Notes: generated from the letters alone by a model not told the origin. A stretch of 64,000 bases of DNA from Physella acuta (GCF_028476545.1 NW_026732753.1:573001-637000), one strand, 5' to 3'; shown: positions 12,177 to 23,777, counted from the stretch's first letter. Numbers and translations are program-made.

Positions 12177-12380
12177 TTGTGTCACGTGGGATCAGTGAAC
12201 TGTGTCACGTGGGATGAGATAGTTGTGTCACGTGGGATGAGATAGTTGTGTCACGTGGGATGAGATAGTTGTGTCACGTGGGATGAGTGAACTGTGTCAC
12301 GTGGGATGAGATAGTTGTGTCACGTGGGATGAGATAGTTGTGTCACGTGGGATGAGATAGTTGTGTCACGTGGGATGAGT
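12177..12380. repeat. Nine-copy array, each unit carrying a CACGTG E-box
   Basis: Nine 23 bp units containing TGTGTCACGTGGGATGAG. All nine keep the palindromic E-box CACGTG (preferred by Myc/Max, USF and CLOCK-type bHLH factors). The TCACGTGGG context is invariant while the ATCAGTGAAC/GAGATAGT ends vary. Confidence 0.9.
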
Positions 12381-12485
12381 ATATTTTAGGTCAAGGTCAC
12401 GTTTAACGGGTATTTAAGGTCATCTTGTACAGTATATATAGCAAAAGAAATAAACCGGGAGTGATCTCCCCTAAATTTTCTCGAA

Positions 12486-12507
12486 TATATAAGAATATTC
12501 TTATATA
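12486..12507. repeat. Perfect 22 bp palindrome
   Basis: A perfect inverted repeat centred on GAATATTC, with arms beginning TATATAAG. It lies in AT-rich sequence just upstream of an interspersed repeat copy; an extruding hairpin is possible. Confidence 0.8.
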
Positions 12508-12639
12508 ACACTACGGGAGAGGGCAACTCGGGATATAGACAATATTTTAAATCTATTTTTAATTACCAAAACTTTTTAAAATAGAATAGAATCTCCTAGA
12601 AAAAAGAATTGCACACCAAGTGAACGCCAAATAACATGT

Positions 12640-13150
12640 GTATAATAGTGCGGAATATTATTAGTACTTTATAAATTCATATGCGTTTTTTTTTAGAAAT
12701 CGGAAATAGCGTAAATGACTACTTCCGGTTAACGGAAATTACTCAAAATTGGACAGAAGACAGAGAATTAGATCTTTTACTTAGATGTGAAATTTCATTA
12801 ATCTATCTGAAACACTACTCAAGCTATAGGCTTTTGAAAAAATTGAAAGTAGAAAAAGTTCCACTTCCGGTTACCGGAAATCGCTGAAAAATTAATACAG
12901 AACTAAAAATTTGATATAATACTAATATATGAAATTTCATCAACTTAGCTGTAACGGTACTCAAGTTATCGTGTTCACAGACACACATACACACACACAC
13001 ACACACACAGACATACGGACAAGATTGCAAAACTATGTTTTTCCGACTCAAGTAGCTGTAAAACGTTAGATTTGAAAAAATGCTGGATTTATTTTATTTT
13101 TTTGCACGATTACAATACTTTCTCTATACTTTGTATACGAGAAAGTAAAA
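12640..13150 (+). mobile_element. Interspersed repeat, copy A (retroposon-like, hairpin tail)
   Basis: The element is built of roughly 170 bp submodules, each with ACTTCCGGTTACCGGAAAT followed by GAAATTTCAT and CTCAAG. Copy A has two modules, then a CA-rich tract, then GACAAGATTGCAAAA, and a terminal hairpin at 13118-13145 (CTTTCTC and TATAC pairing with GTATAC and GAGAAAG). Copy B at 16 kb has the same order. The TTTCATCAACTTAGCT / CTCAAGTTATCG layout resembles the 3' ends of many invertebrate LINE/SINE families, but I see no reverse transcriptase. The family is unassigned; a hairpin near the end would also suit a Helitron-type element. Confidence 0.5.
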
Positions 13151-13544
13151 ACCATAATAATGATACCGAAGTTAATTGAGTTTAGAATTCTACTATGTTC
13201 GTCTGAAACAAGATCTGTCCAGGGAAACTACTCCGTTTGGGGTTTAGTATTGGCGTTTTACTTTTGACTAGCTCTTATAATTCTATTAAGTTTTTATAAT
13301 AAAGTTTTATCTTTTAGTCACATGAATCCGTGCATTTTTCCACGACTAAACTATACTCTTTGATTGCTGCACTAAGGCTGCAGACGTACACACAACAATA
13401 CTGCCACTAACCACAACAACCAAAGAGTTAACGAAAACAGGACAAGACCAGAAGAGTTACGGGGAATGGGAAGATACAATAGTGAATTTCAATTTTTTAA
13501 GCGGCTGTCATCCGACCGGCTTTAGAAAAATTCTCTGCCCGGAT
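13151..13544. other. Unique AT-rich segment
   Basis: No gene, array or element recognised. Confidence 0.4.
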
Positions 13545-13640
13545 GTAGAGACAGTGTGTTATAAAAAAATACACGGCTGTAGAGTGTGATATAAAACAAT
13601 ACACGGATGTACAGACCGTGTGTTATAAAACAATACACTG
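13545..13640. repeat. Three-copy repeat, about 33 bp
   Basis: Three copies containing ACGGCTGTAGAG or CGGATGTAGAGAC and TTATAAAACAATACAC. Confidence 0.8.
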
Positions 13641-13792
13641 AAATTTCTTTTTAATGCGCATTTTCAGTTTCTTACGAAAATAGTCCCACTTGTTCAACGT
13701 TCTATTAATTTGGTAAACAGCGAAATACTACTAAAGTAAGCATAATTTTTAACAATATGCCTTATCTACTAGCAGAAGAAGAAGGTAATGCA

Positions 13793-14155
13793 ACCATCTA
13801 TAATCTAAAACGACATGATCTGAGTCATCTTTACCGACATGACCTGAGAAAGCCATCTATATCGACATGACCTACGACCTGAGAAAACCATCTTTACCGA
13901 CATGACCTGAGAAAACCATCCATCTTTACCGACATGACCTGAGAAAGTCATCTTTACCGACATGACCTATGACCTGAGAATACCATCCATCTTTATCGAC
14001 ATGACCTATGACCTGAGAAAGCCATCTTTACCGACATGACCTGAGAAAGCCGTCTTTATCGACATGACCTATGACCTGAGAAAACCATCTTTACCGACAT
14101 GACCCGAGAAAGCCATCCATCTATACCGTCATGACCCGAGAAAGCCATCTTAAAC
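13793..14155. repeat. Minisatellite, GACATGACCTGAGAAA unit
   Basis: About 12 variable-length units built of TTTACCGACATGACCTGAGA with optional CCATC and CCTATGA insertions. Confidence 0.88.
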
Positions 14156-14447
14156 CATTTGGGCTGAAAGCTCTAGCGATGGAGATTGAAACAAAGTCAC
14201 GTTCTACAAACCTTTAGACAGCTTTTAAAATCACGACACAGCTCTAAAGACGGAAATAAGAAACTGCCGAAATGTTATTCTTGTTGCAGGGGGGTGGTGA
14301 GAGGGGGGGGGGGGTGAGGGGAGGGGTGGCGATACAATTAGAAGAGATTTGTTGACTGAGTCGGCTTATTTGGCAACATGACATGGCTACATGCTGGGCT
14401 GATTTTTCTCGTGGGATCACGGACTCATGGGATTGTTGCATATTTGG
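14156..14447. other. Unique spacer with poly-G tract
   Basis: Unique sequence with a G-rich tract near 14290-14330. No gene recognised. Confidence 0.4.
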
Positions 14448-14745
14448 AGGTGTGGGCGGGATATGAATGGGGTGTGTGGGTGGGATATGAATGGCAGGTG
14501 TGGGCGGGATATGAATGGGGTGTGTGGGTGGGATATGAATGGGGTGTGTGGGCGGGATATGAATGGTGTGTGTGGGTAGGATATGAATGGGGTGTGTGGG
14601 CGGGATATGAATGGGGTGTGTGGGCGGGATATGAATGGGGTGTGTGGGTGGAATATGAATGAGGTGTGTGGGCGGGATATGATGGGTATGTGTGGGCGGG
14701 ATATGAATGGCAGGTGTGGGCGGGATATGAATAGGGTTTGTGGTC
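14448..14745. repeat. Minisatellite, 23 bp unit
   Basis: About 13 copies of GGGCGGGATATGAATGG preceded by GTGTGT, with variants. Long open frames on both strands are repeat artefacts. Confidence 0.92.
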
Positions 14746-15026
14746 AGCAAGTTTACCCCAAGAAATCAACTTTTGTCTATAGACTTCACACATCAAGTCT
14801 ATCCCAAGAACTCTACTTTAACATTTCGATCGTGTTGTAGTACTTGGTGGCTGCCGATGAGAAGATACTTGCAGATATATGTCGGTTCTCTGCCCATTCA
14901 TTGTTTTACGATGAGCAAATGTCAGGGTAAAGATACTAGCAAGTTTGTGCTATTGATTGCATGGGCTCATTATGTCAACGGCACCGTGCATAAGTACGGT
15001 GCCGTGACGTTCAACGAAGAGGTTCG
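14746..15026. other. Unique spacer
   Basis: Unique, with an open frame of about 90 codons on the plus strand that I do not recognise and that lacks coding character. Near 14980 there is an inverted repeat GGCACCGTGC..GTACGGTGCC. Confidence 0.35.
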
Positions 15027-15290
15027 CTAGACGGCCATCTTTAGAGGTGGTGGACGGCCATCTTTAAAGGTGGTGGACGGTCATCTTTAGAGGTGGTGGA
15101 CGGCCATCTTTAAAGGTGGTGGACGGCCATCTTAGTGGAAGGCCATCTTTGTGGACGGCCATCTTTAAAGGTGGTGGACGGTCATCTTTAAAGGTGGTGG
15201 TCGGCCATCTTTGTGGACGGCCATCTTTAAAGGGGTTGGACGGCCATCTTTAGACGTGGTGGACGGCCATTTTTAGAGGTGGTGGACGGT
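15027..15290. repeat. Minisatellite, GGTGGTGGACGGCCATCTTT
   Basis: About 11 units of 23 bp with internal truncations. The GGCCATCTTT core resembles a reversed YY1-type motif, but that may be coincidence. Confidence 0.9.
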
Positions 15291-15344
15291 TTACGTTGTT
15301 TGCTCTCACTAAACCATTTCAAACTTCTCTTTTTTTAAACTGCT

Positions 15345-15505
15345 TGTAATATCGAACTGCATGTATCGTACTGGTGGTATCAAACTGCATGTATCGTACT
15401 TGTAATATTACATTGCAAGTATCGTACTTGTAATATCGCAAAGCATGTATCATACTTGTAATATCGAATAGCATGTATCGTACAGGTAGTATCGAACTGC
15501 AGTAT
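15345..15505. repeat. Degenerate repeat, GTATCGTACTTGTAATATCG
   Basis: About six diverging 28 bp copies. Confidence 0.8.
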
Positions 15506-15980
15506 AAGTATCGTACAAGTCGTACTGTTGCATGTGAATTGTGTGCTGTTATTGTAAGAGTTCAGAGGTCAGGTAGTTTTATAAAGGTCATTGTCGTGCT
15601 GAGGTATCGAACCTCATGTTTAGCTCTACACGTATCAAATAAACCTTCTCTAAAATTAAAAATGTAATCGATATTTCGTAATCCGGCCCGAACCCATCGA
15701 ATAATGTTTTACCCGGTATTTGCCTCAGAGATTATTTGATTTAAATATCACCATCAAGCGGAATAAAAAAAAAACACGGATCCGGTTTTAAATGGAATGA
15801 AAACGATTTAGATGTCTGAAACTTGAAGCAATCTTAGGCTAAGATACTTAGCTTGAGATTTAGTGAACTGAGTGAATAAATAAAGCGAGGGCGAGCTCCA
15901 CTATCGCGTATATGTGTATGTGACAGTATAGATTGGGGTGGCACTTCATGTCGAGTCAGGCTATCAAAATATAGAACTCT
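15506..15980. other. Unique segment
   Basis: Unique AT-rich sequence without recognisable gene or array. Confidence 0.35.
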
Positions 15981-16388
15981 GTCACTAAATGTAGTGCGAT
16001 ACCTTCTGGTGACGGGAGATTTCTCAAAAGTTACTAGAAACCTACAGATAGGGTTTTGTATTTATATGACATTTCGTCAACTTAACTGGAACAGTACTCA
16101 AGTTACCGTGATCTAACGGAGATAAAGGCTCTATTTTCGATTACCGAAGTCTCTCAAATCTAGTTACATAAACATGCGTACACAAGCTATATGTGAGATT
16201 TCGTCCACATATCCTAAATGGTACTCAAGTTATCGGTATTTTAGAAACGGAAATTTAACAAACTAACACTTCCGATTATCGCAGTAGCTCAAAAGTTACT
16301 AGAAATCTACGAATAACATCGAATAAATATATATGAAATTTCGTCCACCTAACTAAAAAGGTATTCAAATAATCGTACTCTCCCTCTT

Positions 16389-16431
<43 letters not shown>

Positions 16432-17400
16432 TTTCTCCCTCACACACATACACGCACACAGACACGCGCACACACAGACACACAGACAATATTGCAAAAT
16501 TGAGTTTTCTGACTCAGAGAGTTGTTAAGGTCCAGATTTGTCAAAATCTCCATTTCGATTATTCGCACGAGTACGGTAATTCCTCTATACTTAGTGTACG
16601 GTAATTCCTCTATACCCAGTGTACGGTAATTCCTCTATACTCAGTGTACGGTAATTCCTCTATACTCAGTGTACGGTAATTCCTCTATACTCAGTGTACG
16701 GTAATTCCTCTGTACTCAGTGTACGGTAATTCCTCTATACTCAGTGTACGGTAATTCCTCTGTACTCAGTGTACGGTAATTCCTCTGTACTCGGTGTACG
16801 GTAATTCCTCTATACTCAGTGTACGGTAATTCCTCTATACCCAGTGTACGGTAATTCCTCTATACCCAGTGTACGTTATTCCTCTATACCCAGTGTACGG
16901 TAATTCCTCTATACTCAGTGTACGGTAATTCCTCTATACTCAGTGTACGGTAATTCCTCTGTACTCAGTGTACGGTAATTCCTCTGTACTCGGTGTACGG
17001 TAATTCATCTATACTCAGTGTACGGTAATTCATCTATACTCAGTGTACGGTAATTCCTCTATACTCAGTGTAAGGTAATTCCTCTATACTCAGTGTAAGG
17101 TAATTCCTCTATACTCAGTGTAAGGTAATTCCTCTATACTCAGTGTAAGGTAATTCCTCTATACCCAGTGTACGGTAATTCCTCTATACTCAGTGTACGG
17201 CAATTCCTCTATACTCAGTGTACGGTAATTCCTCTGTACTCAGTGTACGGTAATTCCTCTGTACTCGGTGTACGGTAATTCATCTATACTCAGTGTACGG
17301 TAATTCATCTATACTCAGTGTACGGTAATTCCTCTATACTCAGTGTAAGGTAATTCCTCTATACTCAGTGTAAGGTAATTCCTCTATACTCAGTGTAGGA
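15981..17400 (+). mobile_element. Interspersed repeat, copy B, interrupted by its own expanded tail
   Basis: Same family as the copy at 12.6 kb: about three submodules (CACTTCCGATTATCGCAGTA, GAAATTTCGTCCACCTAACT, CTCAAGTTATCG), a CT/CA microsatellite at 16381-16490, CAATATTGCAAAA, TCTGACTCAGAGAG, then the tail. The expected terminal motif (TATAC..GTA..GAGAAAG) appears only at 17385-17397, after an 0.8 kb minisatellite that replaced the single tail copy. One inserted element was thus stretched from inside. Confidence 0.5.
16572..17397. repeat. Minisatellite, 25 bp unit, inside an element tail
   Basis: About 33 copies of GTACGGTAATTCCTCTATAC plus TCAGT. A block of about 335 bp (GTACTCGGTGTACGG, then ATTCATC variants, then GTAAGG variants) occurs twice. 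Confidence 0.93.
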
Positions 17401-17439
17401 GAAAGACAAAAGAGGTGACCTGTTGGCCCTATGGTAGCT

Positions 17440-18535
17440 GTCAGACGGTACATGACAGGTCAGCCACGAAATTTGACCGTCAGCCACGAGATTTGAACAG
17501 GTCAGTTTCGAGATTTGACCGTCAGACACGAGATTTGAACAGGTCAGCCACGAGATCTGACCAGGTCAGCCACGAGATTTGACCAGGTCAGCCACGAGAT
17601 TTGACCAGGTCAGCCACGAGATTTGACCAGGTCAGCCACGAGATTTGACCAGGTCAGCCACGAGATTTGACCGTCAGCCACGAGATTTGAACAGGTCAGC
17701 CACGAGATTTGACCAGGTCAGACACGAGATTTGAACAGGTCAGTTACGAGATTTGACCGTCAGCCACGAGATTTGACCAGGTCAGACACGAGATTTGACC
17801 GTTAGCCACGAGATTTGACCAGGTCAGACACGAGATTTGACCGTTAGCCACGAGATTTGACCGTCAGCCACGAGATTTGAACAGGTCAGCCACGAGATTT
17901 GACCAGGTCAGACACGAGATTTGAACAGGTCAGTTACGAGATTTGACCGTCAGCCACGAGATTTGACCAGGTCAGACACGAGATTTGACCGTTAGCCACG
18001 AGATTTGACCAGGTCAGACACGAGATTTGACCGTTAGCCACGAGATTTGACCGTCAGCCACGAGATTTGACCAGGTCAGCCACGAGATTTGACCGTCAGC
18101 CACGAGATTTGACCAGGTCAGCCACGAGATTTGACCGTTAGCCACGAGATTTGACCGTCAGCCAAGAGATTTGAACAGGTCAGACACGAGATTTGAACAG
18201 GTCAGTTACGAGATTTGACCAGGTCAGACACGAGATTTGACCAGGTCAGCTACGAGATTTGACCGTCAGCCACGAGATTTGAACAGGTCAGCCACGAGAT
18301 TTGACCAGGTCAGCCACGAGATTTGACCAGGTCAGCCACGAGATTTGACCATGAAATCACGAGATTTGACCAGGTCAGCCACGAGATTTGAACAGGTCAG
18401 CCACGAGATTTGGTCACGTAAGCCACGAGATTTGACCAGGTCAGCCACGAGATTTGAACAGGTCAGCCACGAGATTTGACCAGGTCAGCCACGAGATTTG
18501 ACCAGGTCAGCCACGAGATTTGACCAGGTCACCTA
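17440..18535. repeat. Minisatellite, 22 bp unit with donor-like core
   Basis: About 52 copies of CAGGTCAGCCACGAGATTTG plus AC, with CAGACACGAG, CAGTTACGAG and short CCGTCAGCC variants in recurring blocks. Each full unit contains CAG-GTCAGC, which fits a 5' splice-site consensus, but I found no exon attached to it. Confidence 0.93.
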
Positions 18536-18579
18536 CGACATTCGATAGATATTTTCACGATCCATGAGGCCAGATAAGC

Positions 18580-18830
18580 CGCGAGTGTTGCGCATGCGCA
18601 CTTCTCCGAGCGAGAAGCAACGAGAAAGAAACCTGGCAATGACCGGGACAGTCAATGTGTCCACACAACCCATCGACTGACGTCACCGGAAGTCACTACA
18701 TAGCTGAACGACCGCAACAATGGCGGATCAATATATCAAACAGATATTAACCTTGGCAGCTCATTAGCGCCAACACAGAGCCGTGTAGTGCCAGCTCGCT
18801 GACGTCACAGATATCATTCACACCTCTATC
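18580..18830. promoter_or_regulatory. Promoter-like cluster of factor motifs
   Basis: Within 230 bp: a perfect NRF-1-type palindrome TGCGCATGCGCA (18589-18600), a CRE TGACGTCA (18678-18685) directly abutting an ETS-type CCGGAAGT (18686-18693), ACAATGGCGG resembling a YY1/initiator context (18718-18727) and a second CRE (18800-18807). The segment is less repetitive and more CpG-rich than its flanks. Such a combination is typical of broad housekeeping promoters. Which gene it serves is not visible; a non-coding first exon of the receptor 11 kb downstream is possible. Confidence 0.35.
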
Positions 18831-19232
18831 GGAATGGGGGGGGTGCCAAGGTAGGACTGGGCGCTGCAGGGTTGAGGGCAGGGGCGGAGCCTAATGTACT
18901 GAGCAATACAAGTTCATATCTCTGAGCGGGGCCATGTCCGAAAATAGAATAGTTGCTAGGTTTGGAGATGAGCCGCTTGTTGTCAGGAGTAGCGAAACAT
19001 TGATTGGGTTGTCTTTTCTTGGAACCTAAGGGAAAATGTTGGTCTGATCTTGTTTGGGCGGGGTAGCGACTTAATTATTGGGTGGGGGCGCTGCTGGAAT
19101 CTACTTAGCTAATAATCTCTTATGAAAGCGCGCGCCTACTTAGTCGTAAGGATCAATATAAGTCACGTGTTGTGGTCACATGATGCGAGCACGTCATTGA
19201 CGTGAGGGAGGATAGGGTTATGGACGCCATGT
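18831..19232. other. Unique segment
   Basis: Unique sequence with no recognised gene. CpG content is moderate. Confidence 0.35.
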
Positions 19233-20130
19233 AGGTGGTACATCATCAACATCATCAACATCAGCAACATCATCAACATCATCAACATCATCAACATCAT
19301 CAACATATATCAACATTATCAACATCATCAACATCATCAACATATATCAAAATCATCAACATCATCAACATCATCAACAGCATCAATATCAACATCATCA
19401 ACATCATCAACATCATCAACATCATCAATATCAACATCATCAACATCACCAACATCACCAACAGCATGAACATCATCAACATCATCAATATCATCAAAAT
19501 CATCGACAGATATCAACATCATCAACAGATATCAACATCATCGACATCATCAACATCATCAACATCATCATCATCATCAACATCATCAACATCATCAACA
19601 TCATCAACATCATCAACATCATCAGCAGATATCAACATCATCGACATCATCAACATCATCAACATCATCAACATCATCAACATCATCATCATCATCAACA
19701 TCATCAACATCATCAACATCATCGACATCATCAACATCATCAAAATCATCGACATATATCAACATCATCAACAGATATCAACATCATCAACATCATCGAC
19801 ATCATCAACATCATCGACAGATATCAACATCATCAACATCATCAACATCATCAACATCATCAACATCATCGACATCATCGACATCATAAACATCATCAAC
19901 ATCATCAACAGATATCAACATCATCAACAGATATCAACATCATCGACATCATCAATATCATCAACATCATCAACATCATCAACATCATCAATATCAACAT
20001 CATCAACATCATCAACATCATCAACAGATATCAACATCACTAGCCAACACAACATCCACACAGATATCAACATCACTAGCCAACACAACATCCACACAGA
20101 TATCAATATCACCAGCCCACAAAACATCCC
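19233..20130. repeat. CAT/CAA trinucleotide-based array
   Basis: About 800 bp of ATCATCAAC 9-mers with ATATCAAC and GACAGATATC interruptions, ending in three 36 bp copies with TAGCCAACACAACATCCACA. The plus frame gives 319 open codons of His/Gln, Ser/Thr or Asn/Ile by frame. This is a repeat artefact, not a protein. Confidence 0.93.
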
Positions 20131-20384
20131 ACAGATATCAACATGGCATGCTAATCAACTTATCGTTAGTCGAGAGAAAGTCACGCTTCAGTGATTTAGC
20201 CCAGTCAGATAAAAGAAAACGTGATTGATCCGATCAATCGATGATCGTTTTGGTGTACACAAACATAATCACGGGACGACACGTGACCATATATTCATTG
20301 ATGGAGCAAGTTATTTAACGGCCTAAACTGTGCGTGAGTACAACACGCACGCGCGGTGTTGTTACACACGGTGACAGTCAGATG

Positions 20385-20700
20385 AGATTTATGAGTTGAG
20401 CTTAGATCTGTTAGTGAGTTGAGTTTAGATCTATTAGTGAGTTAAGCTTAGATCTATTAGTGAGTTAAGCTCAGATCTGTTCATGAGTTGAGCTTAGATC
20501 TGTTCGTGAGTTGATTTTAGATGTGTTATAGGTTTGAGCTTAGATCTATTAGTTTAGCTTAGATCTGTTCGTGAGCTAAGAGCTATCAGTCGGTTGAGCT
20601 TAGATGTTTGTGATTTAAGACTGGAGCTCTAGTTAAAGTGAGATTAGATTTATCCGTGAGTGGAGCTTAGAGCTATTTATGAGCTGAGCTTAGATGGCTG
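20385..20700. repeat. Degenerate repeat, GAGTTGAGCTTAGATCTGTT
   Basis: About 11 diverging copies of 23-30 bp. Confidence 0.85.
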
Positions 20701-20854
20701 TACAAACATGAGCGGAGCTTCACAGAGATTTGTTCTGGGAAAGTTGGCCTTCTGGATGTGGGTCATGTGGATACCTCGTGGATATGCCCTCACACCCACC
20801 GCTCCAGGTAGATGCAAGTTTTGTGTGTATTTTCTAACTGATCTCTCGCAAGTA

Positions 20855-21370
20855 TCGCACCACATTTAGTGCAGGTATCGCTCCTCATTTGGGGGAGGTA
20901 TCGTACCACATTTGAGGCAGGTATCGCACCACATTTGGGGTAGGTATCGCACCACATTTGGGGCAGGTATCGCACCACATTTGGGACAGGTATCGCACCA
21001 CATTTGGGGCAGGTATCGTACCACATTTGGGGCAGGTATCTCATCACATTTGGGGCAGGTATCGCACCACATTGGGGCAGGTATCGTACCACATTTGGGG
21101 CAGGTATCGCACCACATTTGGGGCAGGTATCGCACCACATTTAGTGCAGGTATTACTCCTCATTTGGGGCAGGTATCGTACAACATTTGGGGCAGGTATC
21201 GTACAACATTTGGGGCAGGTATCACTCCTCATTTGGGGCAGGTATCGTACCACATTTGGGGCAGGTATCGCACCACATTTGGGCCAGGTATCGCACCACA
21301 TTTGGGGCAGGTATCGCACCACATTTGGGGCAGTTATCGCACCACATTTGGGGCAGGTATCGCACCACAT
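20855..21370. repeat. Minisatellite, 22 bp unit with donor-like core
   Basis: About 23 copies of CAGGTATCGCACCACATTTG plus GGG. The first copy is preceded by CTAAC and a pyrimidine-rich stretch ending CAAG (20837-20851). Each unit has the junction-like CAG-GTATCG. Confidence 0.93.
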
Positions 21371-22727
21371 ACTGCCCTACTGGACCAAGTACTGACCTAC
21401 TGTACCAAGTACTACTGGATCAAGTACTACTGGATCAAGTACTGCCCTACTGGACCAAGTACTGCCCTACTGGACCAAGTACTGCCCTACTGGGTCAAGT
21501 ACTGCCCTACTGGACCAAGTACTGCCCTACTGGACCAAGTACTGCCCTACTGGACGAAATACTGCCCTACTGGACCAAGTATTGCCCTACTGGGTCAAGT
21601 ACTGCCCTACTGGACCAAGTACTGACCTACTAGACCAAGTCCTACTGGACCAAGTACTGCCCTACTTGACCAAGTACTGTCCTACTGGGTCAAGTACTAC
21701 TAGATCAAGTACTGACCTACTGGACCAAGTACTACTCTACTGGACCAAGTACTGCTCTACTGGACGAAGTACTACTGGACCAAGTTCTGCCCTACTGGAC
21801 CAAGTACTGCCCTACTGGGTTAAGTACTGCCCTACTGGACCAAGTACTGCCTTACTTGACCAAGTACTGCCCTACTGGACCAAGTACTGCCCTACTGGAC
21901 CAAGTACTGCCCTACTGGACCAAGTACTGACCTACTGGACCAAGTACTACTGGACCAAGTACTGCCCTACTGGACCAAGTACTACTGGACCAAGTACTGA
22001 CCTACTGGACCAAGTACTACTGGACCAAGTACTGCCCTACTGGACCAAGTACTACTGGACCAAGTACTGCCCTACTGGACCAAGTGCTGCCCTACTGGAC
22101 CAAGTACTACTGGACCAAGTACTGCCCTACTGGACCAAGTACTGACCTACTGGACCAAGTACTACTCTACTGGACCAAGTACTGCTCTACTGGACGAAGT
22201 ACTACTGGACCAAGTTCTGCCCTACTGGACCAAGTACTGCCCTACTGGGTTAAGTACTGCCCTACTGGACCAAGTACTGCCTTACTTGACCAAGTACTGC
22301 CCTACTGGACCAAGTACTGCCCTACTGGACCAAGTACTGACCTACTGGACCAAGTACTACTGGACCAAGTACTGCCCTACTGGACCAAGTACTGCCCTAC
22401 TGGACCAAGTACTACTGGACCAAGTACTACTGGACCAAGTACTGCCCTACTGGACCAAGTACTGCCCTACTGGACCAAGTACTGCCCTACTGGACCAAGT
22501 ACTGCCCCACTGGACCAAGTACTGCCCTACTGGACCAAGTACTGCCCTACTGGACCAAGTGCTGCCCTACTGGACCAAGTACTGCCCTACTGGACCAAGT
22601 ACTGCCCTACTGGACCAAGTGCTGCCCTACTGGACCAAGTATTACTGGACCAAGTACTGCCCCACTGGACCAAGTACTGCCCTACTGGACCAAGTACTGC
22701 CCTACTGGACCAAGTACTGCCCTACTG
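21371..22727. repeat. Minisatellite, 20 bp unit, fused to the previous array
   Basis: About 70 copies of TACTGCCCTACTGGACCAAG with shorter 11 bp TACTACTGGAC forms. It begins without spacer inside the last unit of the preceding array. A block with variants CTCTACTGG, GGACGAAG and AAGTTCTG recurs at a distance of 430 bp (21785 and 22215), again a block duplication. Confidence 0.94.
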
Positions 22728-22981
22728 TCGGGTAATTTTCAAATGTAGCCAGACCAAGCTTTACCAACAGTCAATGAGACTGATTGAGCCATTAGGATAA
22801 ATTAATTAAATTAATTACTGAACGTGAATGAACATGTAGCATGTTGATTGATCAGATCAATCGGATCAGAGTGTGATGTCATTACCTGTCTGGAATGTTC
22901 CGATTGATGGGTTGGGCTCAAACAGTGTACATGTGTTTGTCTGCAGGTGTGTGTGTGTATCTGTGAACAGGTATGTGTGTG

Positions 22982-23016
<35 letters not shown>

Positions 23017-23290
23017 AGAGTGGCAGTTTTCACTTTATGAGATAACACTCTGACGTCACCAATCCGTGGCGTCCGGTTGATTTAATGCCGTCTGTCTAGC
23101 AGAAGTTGAAACAGCTTTAACCCATGCCGCCATGTTTTTTATGTGGCTGTCTGACGTCATATTTAGTTCATCAAACTTTTTATTTTTGTGAGATCACCAC
23201 AAGCTGATTGGTGATACCATGCAGCCACTAATTGGTGACAACGTCAGATGGTGATATGGTAGTCGGTGACATCATCTTATGTGGATTGAT
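22728..23290. other. Unique segment with GT microsatellite
   Basis: Unique sequence containing a (GT)n tract at about 22940-23013. No gene recognised. Confidence 0.5.
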
Positions 23291-23296
23291 TGAGAA

Positions 23297-23517
23297 CATA
23301 AGAGAGTCAATAGGTGGTGATATTAGAGAGTCAATAGCTGGTGACATTAGAGAGTCAATAGCTGGTGACATTAGAGAGTCAATAGCTGGTGACATTAGAG
23401 AGTCAATAGCTGGGGACATTAGAGAGTCAATAGCTGGTGACATTAGAGAGTCAATAGCTGGTGACATTAGAGAGTCAATAGCTGGTGACATTAGAGAGTC
23501 AATAGCTGGTGACATTA
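23297..23517. repeat. Minisatellite, 22 bp unit
   Basis: Ten near-identical copies of AGAGAGTCAATAGCTGGTGA plus CATT. Confidence 0.94.
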
Positions 23518-23604
23518 TCAAATGACATGTTTTTGTCAGGTATGTATTTGTGTCCGACCAATAAAAAACTAAGAGCGGCTATCGTGAAGCATAGCCAACA
23601 GGAG

Positions 23605-23725
23605 CGTGTGACGTGTGTGTGACGTGTATGTGACGTGTATGTGACGTGTGTGTGACGTGTATGTGACGTGTATGTGACGTGTATGTGACGTGTATGTGAC
23701 GTGTATGTGACGTGTATGTGAGACA
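23605..23725. repeat. GACGTGTATGT array
   Basis: About eleven 11 bp units. It is followed by a GT tract at 23749-23777. Confidence 0.9.
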
Positions 23726-23777
23726 GGGTATGGTATATCTGAGACAGGGTGTGTGTGTGTGTGTGCTTGTGTGTGTG

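Noticed and set aside
19235-20194. 319-codon open frame rich in His, Gln, Ser, Thr, Ile and Asn
   Set aside because: It is a translation of a CAT/CAA-type array; all frames are similarly open and there is no coding signature.
20912-22800. Several overlapping frames of 145-238 codons
   Set aside because: Artefacts of the 22 and 20 bp arrays; no domain, and both strands behave alike.
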